Below, one piece after another: positions 1 through 13,900 of a stretch of DNA of 64,000 nt. Within the stretch, counting starts at the first letter, position 1, and each line of letters begins with the position of its first letter. The translations under genes and the position numbers were made by a program. Under the pieces are notes generated by a model. That model searched no databases and was not told the origin of the DNA. It worked only from the letters and a program-made list of their open reading frames with translations. Origin of the DNA: Apostichopus japonicus. Lineage: Eukaryota > Echinodermata > Holothuroidea > Aspidochirotida > Stichopodidae. Location of the stretch: positions 20,719,008-20,783,007 of the forward strand of contig NC_092561.1 of the NCBI RefSeq assembly GCF_037975245.1, written 5' to 3'.

Positions 1-2370
1 ACGGAATGACATTTAACTAGAAAAGAGTCCATTGTATTTAAGAACCAAGGAGCACCCTGAAGTCAGCCAACTTTGTAATTGCATTTATTGAGGGACAGGA
101 TGTTACCCTAACCGTACTGTTAATGTCACCCTAAATGTTCTGGTTAAGTTGCCATCTGTTTCATAAATCGCTGTAGAGTTGTTTGCCGAGCACTGATGTA
201 CCCCAGAACTTAATTCGCGAATATTAAATTTCTGTATTTAGCAAAGCGAGACCCGTATCTGTCTACAATATCACAGAAGCAAGATAGTGAGCAGTCTGAC
301 AGCAGTAAAGTCAGGATAAGTTTAAATATACTTTCTTGTTACTTTATCATGGCCATAGACAATAATTTTTTTTTTTAAATCCCAAGTTGAGATTTGTACA
401 CAGCTGTGCCTGTTTGATGTATAGTATACTGCAGTACACATTACAGACTTAATAATTGTTTATCTAGATTCACAAATCCTGTGCAGCTGAGTCTGTTTTT
501 GAAGTTATTGTAAGAACGTATTATGCTGAGTGTGTGATCAAGTTTGATGTATTTTCAATGTTACTTTTTTTGGCCATTGAATATACCTGATGCATCTCCC
601 TTTCCCCAAATTGCAGGATTGAATATAAGTTATTCATGGCACATTTCTGAGTATTTGTCTTCATTGTGAATTTATGTAGAACTGACTCAGCATTTTAAAA
701 TATCAGATTTGACCCAGTTGAACCTGGAGACAATGTTATCCTATCTTGAGCCTTATAGGAGCACCTGTTACATACAGAAAGAATACTGAGTGTGTGGTCA
801 GGTTTGATATTGCTCACCCATCGGCTTGATTACCCTGACACAAGAAAATGAGTGTTACAAATCCAAACAAGAGCTGTAAATTCTCGACACTTTTATTTCA
901 TTGAGAAGGCAATTTTTCTTCATATTCTTAAAAAAATGGAAGTACTCACAGGAAGAGACCTTAGTCATTACTCATTACTATGGAATGTCAATAATTTGAG
1001 GCAAAAAATCATCAATTGATCTGGTTGTATGGTCAAACCTATTGGAGTAAACTTGGCTATCTGCATCAGTTAGGTTATGGTACAATTGAGAAATAGCAAG
1101 AAGTTGAAATATGATTTTATTTCTATTGCTTTGAAATAACTTTGCTAAGGGCACACTGGGGGTGCAGTCAACTGAAATTTAACTGTTCCAAAGTCAATTC
1201 ACTTTTCACAACCGTCCTACGACACTGGCTTCTCCTCCCCACTAGACATCGGCTTCTCCTCCTCCACCATACATTGGCTTCTCCTCCCCCACTATACATT
1301 GGCCACCCACGTATCCTCTCCGTTTGTCCATGTAAGCCTCTTTACTCCTCTCAAAACAGCTGCAGGGATTATGTCAAACAAGGAATGAAGCTTTTAACAA
1401 ACCTATGCAACATTTCTCTATTTTTTTTTGTACAAATTAATGTTTTAAATTTAAAAACAAAGTCGGATGATAAGTAAAGCACATGGTGTTCAACCTGTTA
1501 TGCAGCCTAAATAATGTTCAACATTGATACAATTTATACCAATGCAAACAGAATGGCATTCTCCCTCTAATAGCCAAGTAGGTGAACCGACGCTTATTCC
1601 GCAAATCCTTCTCACTGACAAGAAATCAATAACTCATGTACTTCCTTATTCAATTCTGATAAATAACTATCAATCGTTAACGATCTTTCTCTCAGTTCAA
1701 AACATCTGCGGCATCCATTCAATTGTTTCTGAACACCATAATTTTACCAGTAAGTTCTCGTTTCATAATTAATGACATCCCATTAGCTGACTAATTTCTC
1801 AAAATACTAGCAATTTCATGATATAGTTAAATACTCTTCATTATAGTACAGCTGTAGTTAATCCTGAAAATGATACAAAATTCTGTTTAAGACCGAATGA
1901 ATTAAAAAAATGCAATTTCTCAACTGACAAGATTCTGATTTAAAAATATGAAAATTTCAGCTCATCATCAATGCGAAGTGTGATACAAATAACAGCATTC
2001 TTCTCTCCCAAAACAGGGGAGACAGACAAAAATAAAGAAAAGAGCAAAATGATTGAAGAGAAATGAAGTAACATTGCCATGTGTAACATTAATATTAAGG
2101 AATGAAATGATACTGTTATTACTTTCAAAGCAATAAAATTTATAATCTCTTATGCAAACTCAAATCAAAATATAAAATCCCCCAAATAGCAAAGAAACAA
2201 TACTTTATGTGGTAAGTTATTTGATACAATGCTTACACATGCTTCAATGCTGTAAAATGGGGTTATTTTAATCTTTATTTTTTTTTTTGGTTTTTGCTGC
2301 TTATTAAACCATTAAATCCATCCTAACTCAAACTTTCACACAGTTTGGTAAAAACAAAATTGATATGGCA
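1..2370. other. No gene recognised
   Basis: AT-rich sequence without a recognisable coding exon on either strand. The small open frames here lack family motifs and splice context. A short imperfect triplication of a CT-rich phrase (cattggcttctcctcccc) lies at about 1,229-1,305. It could contain the 3' UTR of a gene to the left, but nothing shows this directly. Confidence 0.5.
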
Positions 2371-4296
2371 CTATCAACACTACTCTAGCAAAAACATTAG
2401 ACTACAAACATTAGACTAGCAAAAACATTAGACATCAACACTACTCTAGCAAAAACATTAGACTACAAACATTAGACTAGCAAAAACATTAGACATCAAC
2501 ACTACTCTAGCAAAAACATTAGACTACAAACATTAGACTAGCAAAAACATTAGACATCAACACTACTCTAGCAAAAACATTAGACATCAACACTACTCTA
2601 GCAAAACCATTAGACTACAAACATTAGACTAGCAAAAACATTAGACATCAACACTACTCTAACAAAAACATTAGACTACAAACATTAGACTAGCAAAAAC
2701 ATTAGACATCAACACTACTCTAGCAAAAACATTAGACTACAAACATTAGACTAGCAAAAACATTAGACATCAACACTAATCTAGCAAAAACATTAGACTA
2801 CAAACATTAGACTAGCAAAAACATTAGACATCAACACTACTCTAGCAAAAAACATTAGACTACAAACATTAGACTAGCAAAAACATTAGACATCAACACT
2901 ACTCTAGCAAAAACATTAGACTACAAACATTAGACTAGCAAAAACATTAGACATCAACACTACTCTAGCAAAAACATTAGACTACAAACATTAGACTAGC
3001 AAAAACATTAGACATCAACACTAATCTAGCAAAAACATTAGACTACAAACATTAGACTAGCAAAAACATTAGACATCAACACTACTCTAGCAAAAAACAT
3101 TAGACTACAAACATTAGACTAGCAAAAACATTAGACATCAACACTACTCTAGCAAAAACATTAGACTACAAACATTAGACTAGCAAAAACATTAGACATC
3201 AACACTAATCTAGCAAAAACATTAGACTACAAACATTAGACTAGCAAAAACATTAGACATCAACACTACTCTAGCAAAAAACATTAGACTACAAACATTA
3301 GACTAGCAAAAACATTAGACATCAACACTACTCTAGCAAAAAACATTAGACTACAAACATTAGACTAGCAAAAACATTAGACATCAACACTACTCTAGCA
3401 AAAACATTAGACTACAAACATTAGACTAGCAAAAACATTAGACATCAACACTACTCTAGCAAAAACATTAGACTACAAACATTAGACTAGCAAAAACATT
3501 AGACATCAACACTACTCTAGCAAAAACATTAGACTACAAACATTAGACTAGCAAAAACATTAGACATCAACACTACTCTAGCAAAAACATTAGACTACAA
3601 ACATTAGACTAGCAAAAACATTTGACATCAACAATACTCTAGCAAAAACATTAGACTACAAACATTAGACTAGCAAAAACATTAGACATCAACACTACTC
3701 TAGCAAAACCATTAGACTACAAACATTAGACTAGCAAAAACATTAGACATCAACACTACTCTAGCAAAAACATTAGACATCAACACTACTCTAGCAAAAC
3801 CATTAGACTACAAACATTAGACTAGCAAAAACATTAGACATCAACACTACTCTAACAAAAACATTAGACTACAAACATTAGACTAGCAAAAACATTAGAC
3901 ATCAACACTACTCTAGCAAAAACATTAGACTACAAACATTAGACTAGCAAAAACATTAGACATCAACACTAATCTAGCAAAAACATTAGACTACAAACAT
4001 TAGACTAGCAAAAACATTAGACATCAACACTACTCTAGCAAAAAACATTAGACTACAAACATTAGACTAGCAAAAACATTAGACATCAACACTACTCTAG
4101 CAAAAAACATTAGACTACAAACATTAGACTAGCAAAAACATTAGACATCAACACTACTCTAGCAAAAACATTAGACTACAAACATTAGACTAGCAAAAAC
4201 ATTAGACATCAACACTAATCTAGCAAAAACATTAGACTACAAACATTAGACTAGCAAAAACATTAGACATCAACACTACTCTAGCAAAAAACATTA
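2371..4296. repeat. 61-bp minisatellite, about 32 units
   Basis: Tandem array with a 61-bp unit built of related sub-units: a tagcaaaaacattagac block, a shorter tacaaacattagac block, then another tagcaaaaacattagac followed by atcaacactactc. Variants include actaatctagc, an extra A in gcaaaaaac, gcaaaacc, and units lacking one sub-block (near 2,580 and 3,770). A combination of variants at 2,555-2,670 recurs about 1,192 bp later at 3,747-3,862, so part of the array was duplicated as a block. It lies about 500 bp beyond the MAN2C1 stop codon. Confidence 0.95.
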
Positions 4297-4706
4297 GAGA
4301 CAAAAAACATTACAGACAAAGCAAAACAGAAGGACATAAAAACAAGTGACACTGCAGACGGAAAAAAATGTTTTGATATAATATAATAAAGTACTAACAT
4401 TTTAAGAAATTAATTTAGCAAAATTTGCATCAGATTTATGCTTCCTTCCCATTTTTATTTTCCAAATCATGTTTCATTGAGATATAAGCGTCTAAAATCT
4501 TTCTGTAAAAATTCACTTTTGGAACCTTTTTTGTTTTAGAAGTTCTTGCAAGTCCAAAACTTTGGCCATACTGATAAACTTCAAGTTATTTGGCACGATT
4601 GAATATTTCCGCATTGTCTGTTAAAATTACCTATAATATTTTAAGAAAATAAAAGCAAGCTCTTGAATACCGCAACAAATTTTAGTAACCGACTTACCAA
4701 GAAACC

Positions 4707-4712
4707 TTTATT
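4707..4712 (-). promoter_or_regulatory. Candidate MAN2C1 polyadenylation signal
   Basis: AATAAA on the minus strand, about 95 nt downstream of the MAN2C1 stop codon. Another AATAAA overlaps the stop codon itself and is too early to be useful. The position is plausible for a short 3' UTR ending before the 61-bp array; the cleavage site is not determined. Confidence 0.4.
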
Positions 4713-4806
4713 CAGTTTAATGTTATCTGCAGTGACAATCTCTTGTCTACAGCTTTTAGTTTATGCAGGTTCCAATAAACTTTTGTGTTTCTCGTAATTT
4801 CATTAT

Positions 4807-4918
4807 TTATTTCTTGAATTCTACCAGGAATGATACCACTTGAAATGGTGTCAGCTGAATATGGAAGGAATGATCTTTGTGAGTCATCTGTGATTCTTCT
4901 TCCTCTAAGAGATTACAC
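4807..4918 (-). CDS. MAN2C1: MAN2C1 exon 25 (residues 1032-1068, stop)
   Basis: Acceptor CTATAG|G. Encodes [10 protein letters not shown] and [18 protein letters not shown] followed by TAA, matching the human C-terminus LTFSPFQVLSLLLVL. Confidence 0.93.
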
Positions 4919-7900
4919 CTATAGAAAAAATAAAAATAAATAAAGCAATATTCTCTTGAACCCTTTTTTCCCCATCGCTACGCATTTCCCAGAAAATATT
5001 AGCCAATGTTAAAAGTACCATTGAAAGAAAGAATGGCTTGATTAAACATCCTGTTAGTTTTTCTTCACCAAGTCACTGTTAGGTAGCCAAGTAGTATAAT
5101 GAGTTCATTTTACTTAAGATATTTAATTGTATAAACTATGTTAGTATGTCCAGTGAATGTGCATGTGAAATACCAGAAAATCTCCGAAAAAAGTGTTGAC
5201 TTCTTTTGTAAATCATTTGAAACGAAAATGTAAAGAAAATGAACTACATATTATTATATAATTACAATTCAAATCAAGGTAAACAATCAGAAGTACTACT
5301 ATATGGTATTATATTTGTACTTAACACAAGGATACAGTTATTTTATTTATAAATCTAAAAGAATAAAAAAAAAATTTTCAATATGAAAAAATGTAATCAT
5401 CACCTGGCAACTGTAAGTACTGGAAATGGTGTGGAGAGAGTTCCCTGAGCATGACTGCCAAATGCCTCATACAGCCTGAGAACCAACACAACTCCTGAAC
5501 TCTGGTCTGCAGTATCTTCAGGCTGAAAGATATACAGTACAATAAATATTATAAATAGATAGACAGATAGATTTACAGATATACAGTACAATAAATATTA
5601 TAAATAGATAGACAGATAGATTTACAGATGTACAGATTGATTTTGGTTAAGCACACTATAGTAGAAATATTTCATAATTCAATTACCAGTCCATTCAATA
5701 TTAATAGTACATTCAATCATAGTACATCAGTTACTTCATATTTCAATCAAATAAAGTTATTTTCATATTTAAGTTTAAATTTCCTAAGAGAGTAGTCTGT
5801 GTCTTGTCTTGATCAAGTGATGATAAGGGAAGGACAATTACTGGAGTAAATATAGATAAAGAGAAAAGATTTTAAAGAAAGTCTTGACATGTTAACTGGG
5901 AATGATTTAGTTATCAAATTTTGTGAAGCTCTTAAAACAAGCTTCTTATGAAATACGATGGTTCCTAGATGAACAGAAACTGCTATAAATTTCCGCACTT
6001 GTTCAGCAATTCATCCAATTTGCATAGCATTTTGTGATGAGATACCCGATAAATTATTCCTGGTTAAACCGCCTCACCAATTTGACCGTCTCCAGGATAA
6101 TGGCTGGGTTATCAACAGTAAACATGGACAGGGCTTCTTTGAGTTGACCTGCTGAGACGGTTAATGGATTATTCAAATCATAGGCAGCTTGGATGACTCC
6201 GGCATCTTGGAATGTACCTAACGAGGGAAAATTCAAAATAGATAGATGACGTGGGATATTCTTAAGCCAATGGCTCTTAATGTAGAAAAGCTTATGGATA
6301 TTCAGCTGTGAATACAACATTTTGGGTGATCAAAGACTACCACTGTGTGGAAAGATAGTAAGCTGATGGACACCCACACCAATGGTGGGGTTTTGGGTGA
6401 TCACAGACATACCACTGTATGGAAAGGTAGTAAGCTGATGGACACCCACACCAATGGTTGGGTTTTGGGTGATCACAAACACACCACTGATGGACACCAC
6501 ACCAATGGTTGGGTTTTGGGTGATCACAAACACACCACTGATGGACACCCACCATTAAAGTAAAATGACAGGCATGCACACCGACGGTGATCATTGACTT
6601 ACCAGTGTGAGGGAAGACAGCATATGTGAATTGATGGACACCCATATCTGCAGTGGGGTCAGGATTCTTTGCAGACTTTAGCCTGTTAAAACAAGACAAC
6701 AAAATCACAAATGTCTGGGAGGAAAGTTACATAGTGACCCAGCTAAGAAGACTATGTTATAGTTTGAGAGCTACAGCATATTAATTTTAGATTGTGAATA
6801 CCCAAGTACAACGGCACATTACTCTAATTACTGCCTTACCAACAAGATGTCATGGATTAAGCTGCTATCAGGGCACCTATGATAATAACATATACATTTA
6901 TGCAGCACTTAACATAAAAACAAAATATCATAAAGCACTTTACATGAACTTAAGAAAACTAAGAATTAAAAATATCAGATACATACAGATTGAGAAAAGG
7001 TAGTAAAGTAGTCAAAACAAAATCAGAAAATAAATCAAACCAATCAATGAAGCACTCAATCAACTAGAAAATTTGATAAAACAAACTGAGCAATTCTTAC
7101 AAAATCTACCATCGGAAACAGGACAGAGGAACTGTTTGACCTTTATTAACTATTTCATAAATTCTAATTACTAAACACTTTTTTGTCATTTCATGCAAAC
7201 AGCAGTGCATCCACGGATCAAGTATAATACCATCTACCATTAAAATGTGAATGTGCAACGTGCTATTTGAGAAGACAAAATCCCCCAAAGTAAACTTTGG
7301 GAAGGGAATTTTAAACTTTAATCAACAGTTTCATATATTGTAGTCAGAAGTCAACCCCAATAATCTTCTTTTGGCTTCTTAACTTAAACAGCAGCACATA
7401 AATGGAGCACATACAATGTCATTCATCCTTGACAAATTTGGAAACCTTTTATATATACTATTTAGATATTTTAATATACACATTCAAACATAAATCAGAG
7501 AACAAAAACTTCTAAACAAGAATATTAAGAACACATACTGTGCTGCTTAATAACACCTCTATCACAATCTACTTACAGAGACAGTCTCATAATGTTGTGT
7601 TCCGTTGAGTGGCCGTATTTGCAGTCATTCAGAAGTGCTACACCCCAATTGTGCTGCGACATGTCGGCCCATTTATGACCTGTGACCTGAGCAGAAGAAA
7701 ATGAAAGACGATCATACATGTCGTAAAGATGACGTTTCTGTAGTATGGTGGATTAATAGGGACATAGGGAGAAAAACAAAGTGTCCCAAAATATCAAACT
7801 TTTGACTTTTTATCTCTTTTATTGGAATGCACTCAATGATAATAATTACAAGTTGTAACTCTGAAGTCCTAAAGAAAAAATTATTGGAATCTCCTGATGA

Positions 7901-10900
7901 GTTCAACTACTTTTGAACACTTCTAGGGATTTTTAGCAAACTAAAATTGAGAGGCCTTAACTTGACTATTTGGTGACACTGTTTAATTTTCAACTTGCCA
8001 AAGTAGTCAGTACTTTAAACAATTTAACACACTTCAGTCGTTTTTGACAGTTTTGGAAAATATAACTCTGTACTATGTACCTGTGTGTTAACAAATTATC
8101 ATGGTAAGTATTGACAAATTTTTCAAGCTAATCTGCCCACAAATTTGCTACCATATTTTTGCCATATTTCTCCTATTCCTTCAGACAGCTAGGTGCTGCA
8201 CAAAATAATTTATTATATTCACCTTGATGTCATGGCAACCTGATTAGATTATCTTGTCAGACAGTGCTGTACATCACCATGGTGACTTGTTAAAATATAA
8301 TTTTTCTTATGCCTGGTGTTCAAATAGCATTTCATCAAAAAGTATATATGTCACATGTAAAAGTCTAATAATACACCAAATATTAATAAGATATTTTTAT
8401 GTGATAACATATATGATGAGAGAGTGCAACAGCCACAAGTTTACCCGTCGATATCGTGTTTGGAGAAACTTTCAATTTTTTATATTTTAATAATCAAAAT
8501 CCATTCAAAAAGAGCATCAATAATAAGGCATTCAAAAGAGCTGTCAATAAACAATCACGATGCCAGGAGAGTCTTCTTTGAATCAAAACCGATAACTCCT
8601 TAAACGCTCTCACATGTAGCTGTTACAAGAAGTTAATAATTGCCCTATACAAGGTGACGACAGAGAAGAAAGCAGAAAACAAAATTGTTTTATTGGATTT
8701 ATAAAAGTTTACCTCATACTTAGCCCAGTCCCAGGATGTATTGGAATGAGTTGGTCTCTTCAAGTGACCAAATTGAACTTCATATGTAGCCTCTGACGAA
8801 TGGACATTGAAGGGAAACTCTACCTTCAATAATTTATGGTTTTCATGCCAGTTTACCTAAAAATTTAAGACAATGGTGCAAGAAAAATCATAATAATAAC
8901 CGTCAACAAAAACCATGACAAAAAGTTAATTTCACCAGAACAACAATAAAATCAAGACATACTTTGCAATATTCGTTAAGGAACTCAAGAAGATGCAAAA
9001 ACGATTTTAATATATTATTTTAATCAATGTTTGCAGATAAAGCAACAGTGAGATCAATTTGTTAATATTATTTAAAGGAAACAAACTCAGTCAGAAGTCA
9101 AATCTGTTTTAAATTTAACTTTAACTAATCGTGGTTCAAAGATAAAACAAACAGGGAGACATATATTCTTAATATTATTAAAGAAATTGAACTCAATAAA
9201 TACAACTGAAAACTATTTTAGATTAAATAAATCATGGTGAAAAGATGGAAACAACAGAAAAATATAGTTGTTATATCATAAAAATGGGCCAAACCCCCCC
9301 CCCCCCCAAAAGAAACAGGGTAATATGGCATCTCTTTACCGTTGTGTGGAAACGCAGCACAGTGTCTCCTCTGTCTAAGGATATCTCTTGCTCCACTGAG
9401 CTCTTAGAACTGATTTCAAGCTTGAATTTGATACTTTGTCTCAAGATGCCACTCTCATACTTTTCTGGTTCTTTGATGATCTTGGTCAAAGGTTGTCTGA
9501 TAATTAGGAACGGATGTTGGGTGTTAAATCAGGTTAAGATGTGAAGAATACATGATCTTGATTGATACACACATTGAAACCCTAAGTGTACAATCATCAT
9601 CTGATGGAAACCAAGGGTATGGTAGCCCACTGAAACTCTAAAAGCCACCTTTATTGTCAGTATTTCCAAGCAAGTTGTAAACAAATTTTTTTGGTAATGT
9701 TCTAACAATTTTGAATTGTCAGCCCAGGAAGTACAAGAGACATTTCCAAAGTTTATGGTCTGATTCTGACAATGTACAACAGTCATTCAATAATATACTG
9801 ATGAACATTTAATTGGCTCTGAAGTGTAAAAAGGAAAAAAACAAACTTACATATAGCCTGAAGACTTGTTTTAAGGTTTCCAACAAATTTGCATAACTCT
9901 GGTCTATTTCATTGCAAAATTCCAGCAATGTTCATTAATATTCATTAGTAATCCCAGACGCACAAAGTTGGGGACAAGCATATAAACGTTTTCTTGCTAG
10001 GTGTGTTTCTTTAGATGACGAAATATGTATTACATTTTTAAATACTTATAAATGTATGCAAATTTTAATGTACACTCAAAAACACAACATGGATGAGGCT
10101 AATTCTGTCACGTAATGTCCTCCTTGTAGTTCACTGACCGAAGTTAACCAAACTAATCATAGTAAATTAAAAGTAAAATCCAACAATAACAAGAAAAACT
10201 TATCTATACGGTATGCTAAAACCCATTATGGCTTATTTAAAAGAATAGTCCAGCGGTAATTTCATTTTGCCCAATGGGAAGAGGAACATACTCTAATGAT
10301 TATAGTGAAGTTTCCCTTTTAATTCCTACATAGCCATATATTAATATTTGAAACCTGGTAAAGCGACTTTGAAGCGAACAGGTCTGATGTCATAGTGACA
10401 CACAATGGCACCAAATTGCTTTCTTTTCTATTGTTTTCACATTAGACTGAACAGGGTTCTAATGGTACCTTAAGGGAATTTGTTAACAATATATCTATAA
10501 CAGTTTATCCATTATTAATGTTGAAATGCAGTCTCAATTTTGAATTTAGAAAACAGGAATAAATACATTTGAAAGAGAAACAGTATTAATCAATGCGTAT
10601 CTGTGACATTACGCCTGTTTGTGTCAAGTCCACTTTTTGGGATAAAACATGTCAACATCAAATCTTGCTATTTCATAAATCTCACATATAGGAACTGAAG
10701 GCATATTTCCAGAGGATACTGAGTATGTGTTCCTCTCTGATCGGTCAAACATAAATTTATGATGGACTATCCATTTACAATGCTTTCATATAACATGGCC
10801 CAATGGACTATCCATTTACAATGCTTTCATATAACATGGCCCAATGGACTATCCATTTACAATGCTTTCATATAACATGGCCCAATGGACTATCCATTTA

Positions 10901-13900
10901 CAATGCTTTCATATAACATGGCCCAATGGACTATCCATTTACAATGCTTTAATATAACATGGCCCAATGGACTATCCATTTACAATGCTTTCATATAACA
11001 TGGCCCAATGGACTATCCATTTACAATGCTTTCATATAACATATGGCCCAATGGACTATCCATTTACAATGCTTTCATATAACATGGCCCAATGGACTAT
11101 CCATTTACAATGCTTTCATATAACATGGCCCAATGGACTATCCATTTACAATGCTTTCATATAACATATGGCCCAATGGACTATCCATTTACAATGCTTT
11201 CATATAACATGGCCCAATGGCAGCAATGCCTTTGTATAAATCATCTACACAGCAAACTTGTAGACATGGTAACAGACACTGTACGTACCTCGTTTCCAAG
11301 TGATAGTCCATGATATCCCATGCATCCCAAAACATTGGAATATCATCATACAGTAAAAACTGGTTGCCATGGAAACCTTTCTTCGTATCATCCAAAAATG
11401 CATCCCTGGAATGTAAAAAGTTGGAAGCAATTAGTAAACAGAATGTGTACATGTGGTGGTCTTGCTTAAACTGAAATTTCGAATGACATTCCAAAAATAC
11501 AAATGAGTTCATCAAACCGACGTGACAATCTTTAAACACATTATTTTAACATGTTTGGAACATTTCTGAATGTTAATTTATCACCGGTATAATTATAAAC
11601 ATATTTATTAACATTTATGTTTATTAATTTCATTTAAATCGACATCTACCAGATAATTTAAATTAACTCTCAGTTTAATATATTTCCTCCAAATCAGACA
11701 GAATTAGTATTACTTAAAGAACAGCCATTTTGCTCACTAAATTGGATTCAGTAACAGAGATATTCTCCACATGACCTTTTGATGGAATTACTTGGGGATA
11801 TAAGAAAGTCAGGGGATACATTTAGCAATACTGTAAGATTGACATCTTATTCATGACTTCTATTCATTTCTTACTTTAGCAATACTGTAAGATTAACATC
11901 TTATTCATGACTTCTATTCATTTCTTAGTTTAGCAATACTGTAAGATTAACATCTTATTCATGACTTCTATTCACTTCTTAGTTTAGCAATACTGTAAGA
12001 TTAACATCTTATTCATGACTTCTATTCACTTCTTAGTTTAGCAATACTGTAAGATTAACATCTTATTCATGACTTCTATTCATTTCTTAGTTTAGCAATA
12101 CTGTAAGATTAACATCTTATTCATGACTTCTATTCATTTCTTAGTTTAGCAATACTGTATGATTAACATCTTATTCATGACTTCTATTCATTTCTTAGTT
12201 TAGCAATACTGTATGATTAACATCTTATTCATGACTTCTATTCATTTCTTAGTTTAGCAATACTGTAAGATTAACATCTTATTCATGACTTCTATTCATT
12301 TCTTAGTTTAGCAATACTGCATGATTAACATCTTATTCATGACTTCTATTCATTTCTTAGTTTAGCAATACTGCATGATTAACATCTTATTCATGACTTC
12401 TATTCATTTCTTAGTTTAGCAATACTGTAAGATTAACATCTTATTCATGACTTCTATTCATTTCTTAGTTTAGCAATACTGTAAGATTAACATCTTATTC
12501 ATGACTTCTATTCATTTCTTAGTTTAGCAATAATGTAAGATTAACATCTTATTCATGACTTCTATTCATTTCTTACTTTAGCAATACTGTAAGATTAACA
12601 TCTTATTCATGACTTCTATTGATTTCTTAGTTTAGCAATAATGTAAGATTAACATCTTATTCATGACTTCTATTCACTTCTTAGTTTAGCAATACTGTAT
12701 GATTAACATCTTATTCATGACTTCTATTCATTTCTTACTTTAGCAATACTGTAAGATTAACATCTTATTCATGACTTCTATTCATTTCTTACTTTAGCAA
12801 TACTGTAAGATTAACATCTTATTCATGACTTCTATTCATTTCTTAGTTTAGCAATACTGTAAGATTAACATCTTATTCATGACTTCTATTCACTTCTTAG
12901 TTTAGCAATACTGTAAGATTAACATCTTATTCATGACTTCTATTCACTTCTTAGTTTAGCAATACTGTAAGATTAACATCTTATTCATGACTTCTATTCA
13001 TTTCTTAGTTTAGCAATACTGTAAGATTAACATCTTATTCATGACTTCTATTCATTTCTTAGTTTAGCAATACTGTATGATTAACATCTTATTCATGACT
13101 TCTATTCATTTCTTAGTTTAGCAATACTGTAAGATTAACATCTTATTCATGACTTCTATTCATTTCTTAGTTTAGCAATACTGTATGATTAACATCTTAT
13201 TCATGACTTCTATTCATTTCTTAGTTTAGCAATACTGTATGATTAACATCTTATTCATGACTTCTATTCATTTCTTAGTTTAGCAATACTGTAAGATTAA
13301 CATCTTATTCATGACTTCTATTCATTTCTTAGTTTAGCAATACTGTAAGATTAACATCTTATTCATGACTTCTATTCATTTCTTAGTTTAGCAATAATGT
13401 AAGATTAACATCTTATTCATGACTTCTATTCATTTCTTACTTTAGCAATACTGTAAGATTAACATCTTATTCATGACTTCTATTCATTTCTTAGTTTAGC
13501 AATAATGTAAGATTAACATCTTATTCATGACTTCTATTCACTTCTTAGTTTAGCAATACTGTATGATTAACATCTTATTCATGACTTCTATTCATTTCTT
13601 ACTTTAGCAATACTGTAAGATTAACATCTTATTCATGACTTCTATTCATTTCTTACTTTAGCAATACTGTAAGATTAACATCTTATTCATGACTTCTATT
13701 CACTTCTTAGTTTAGCAATACTGTAAGATTAACATCTTATTCATGACTTCTATTCACTTCTTAGTTTAGCAATACTGTAAGATTAACATCTTATTCATGA
13801 CTTCTATTCACTTCTTAGTTTAGCAATACTGTAAGATTAACATCTTATTCATGACTTCTATTCATTTCTTAGTTTAGCAATACTGTAAGATTAACATCTT

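Noticed and set aside
2371-4296. CRISPR-like array
   Set aside because: The unit is fully repetitive with no unique spacers, and the host is an animal genome.
10967-11313. Repeated open frames ([15 protein letters not shown]) suggesting a repeat protein
   Set aside because: They follow the 41-bp minisatellite through several frames and lie inside a MAN2C1 intron; there are no flanking coding signals.
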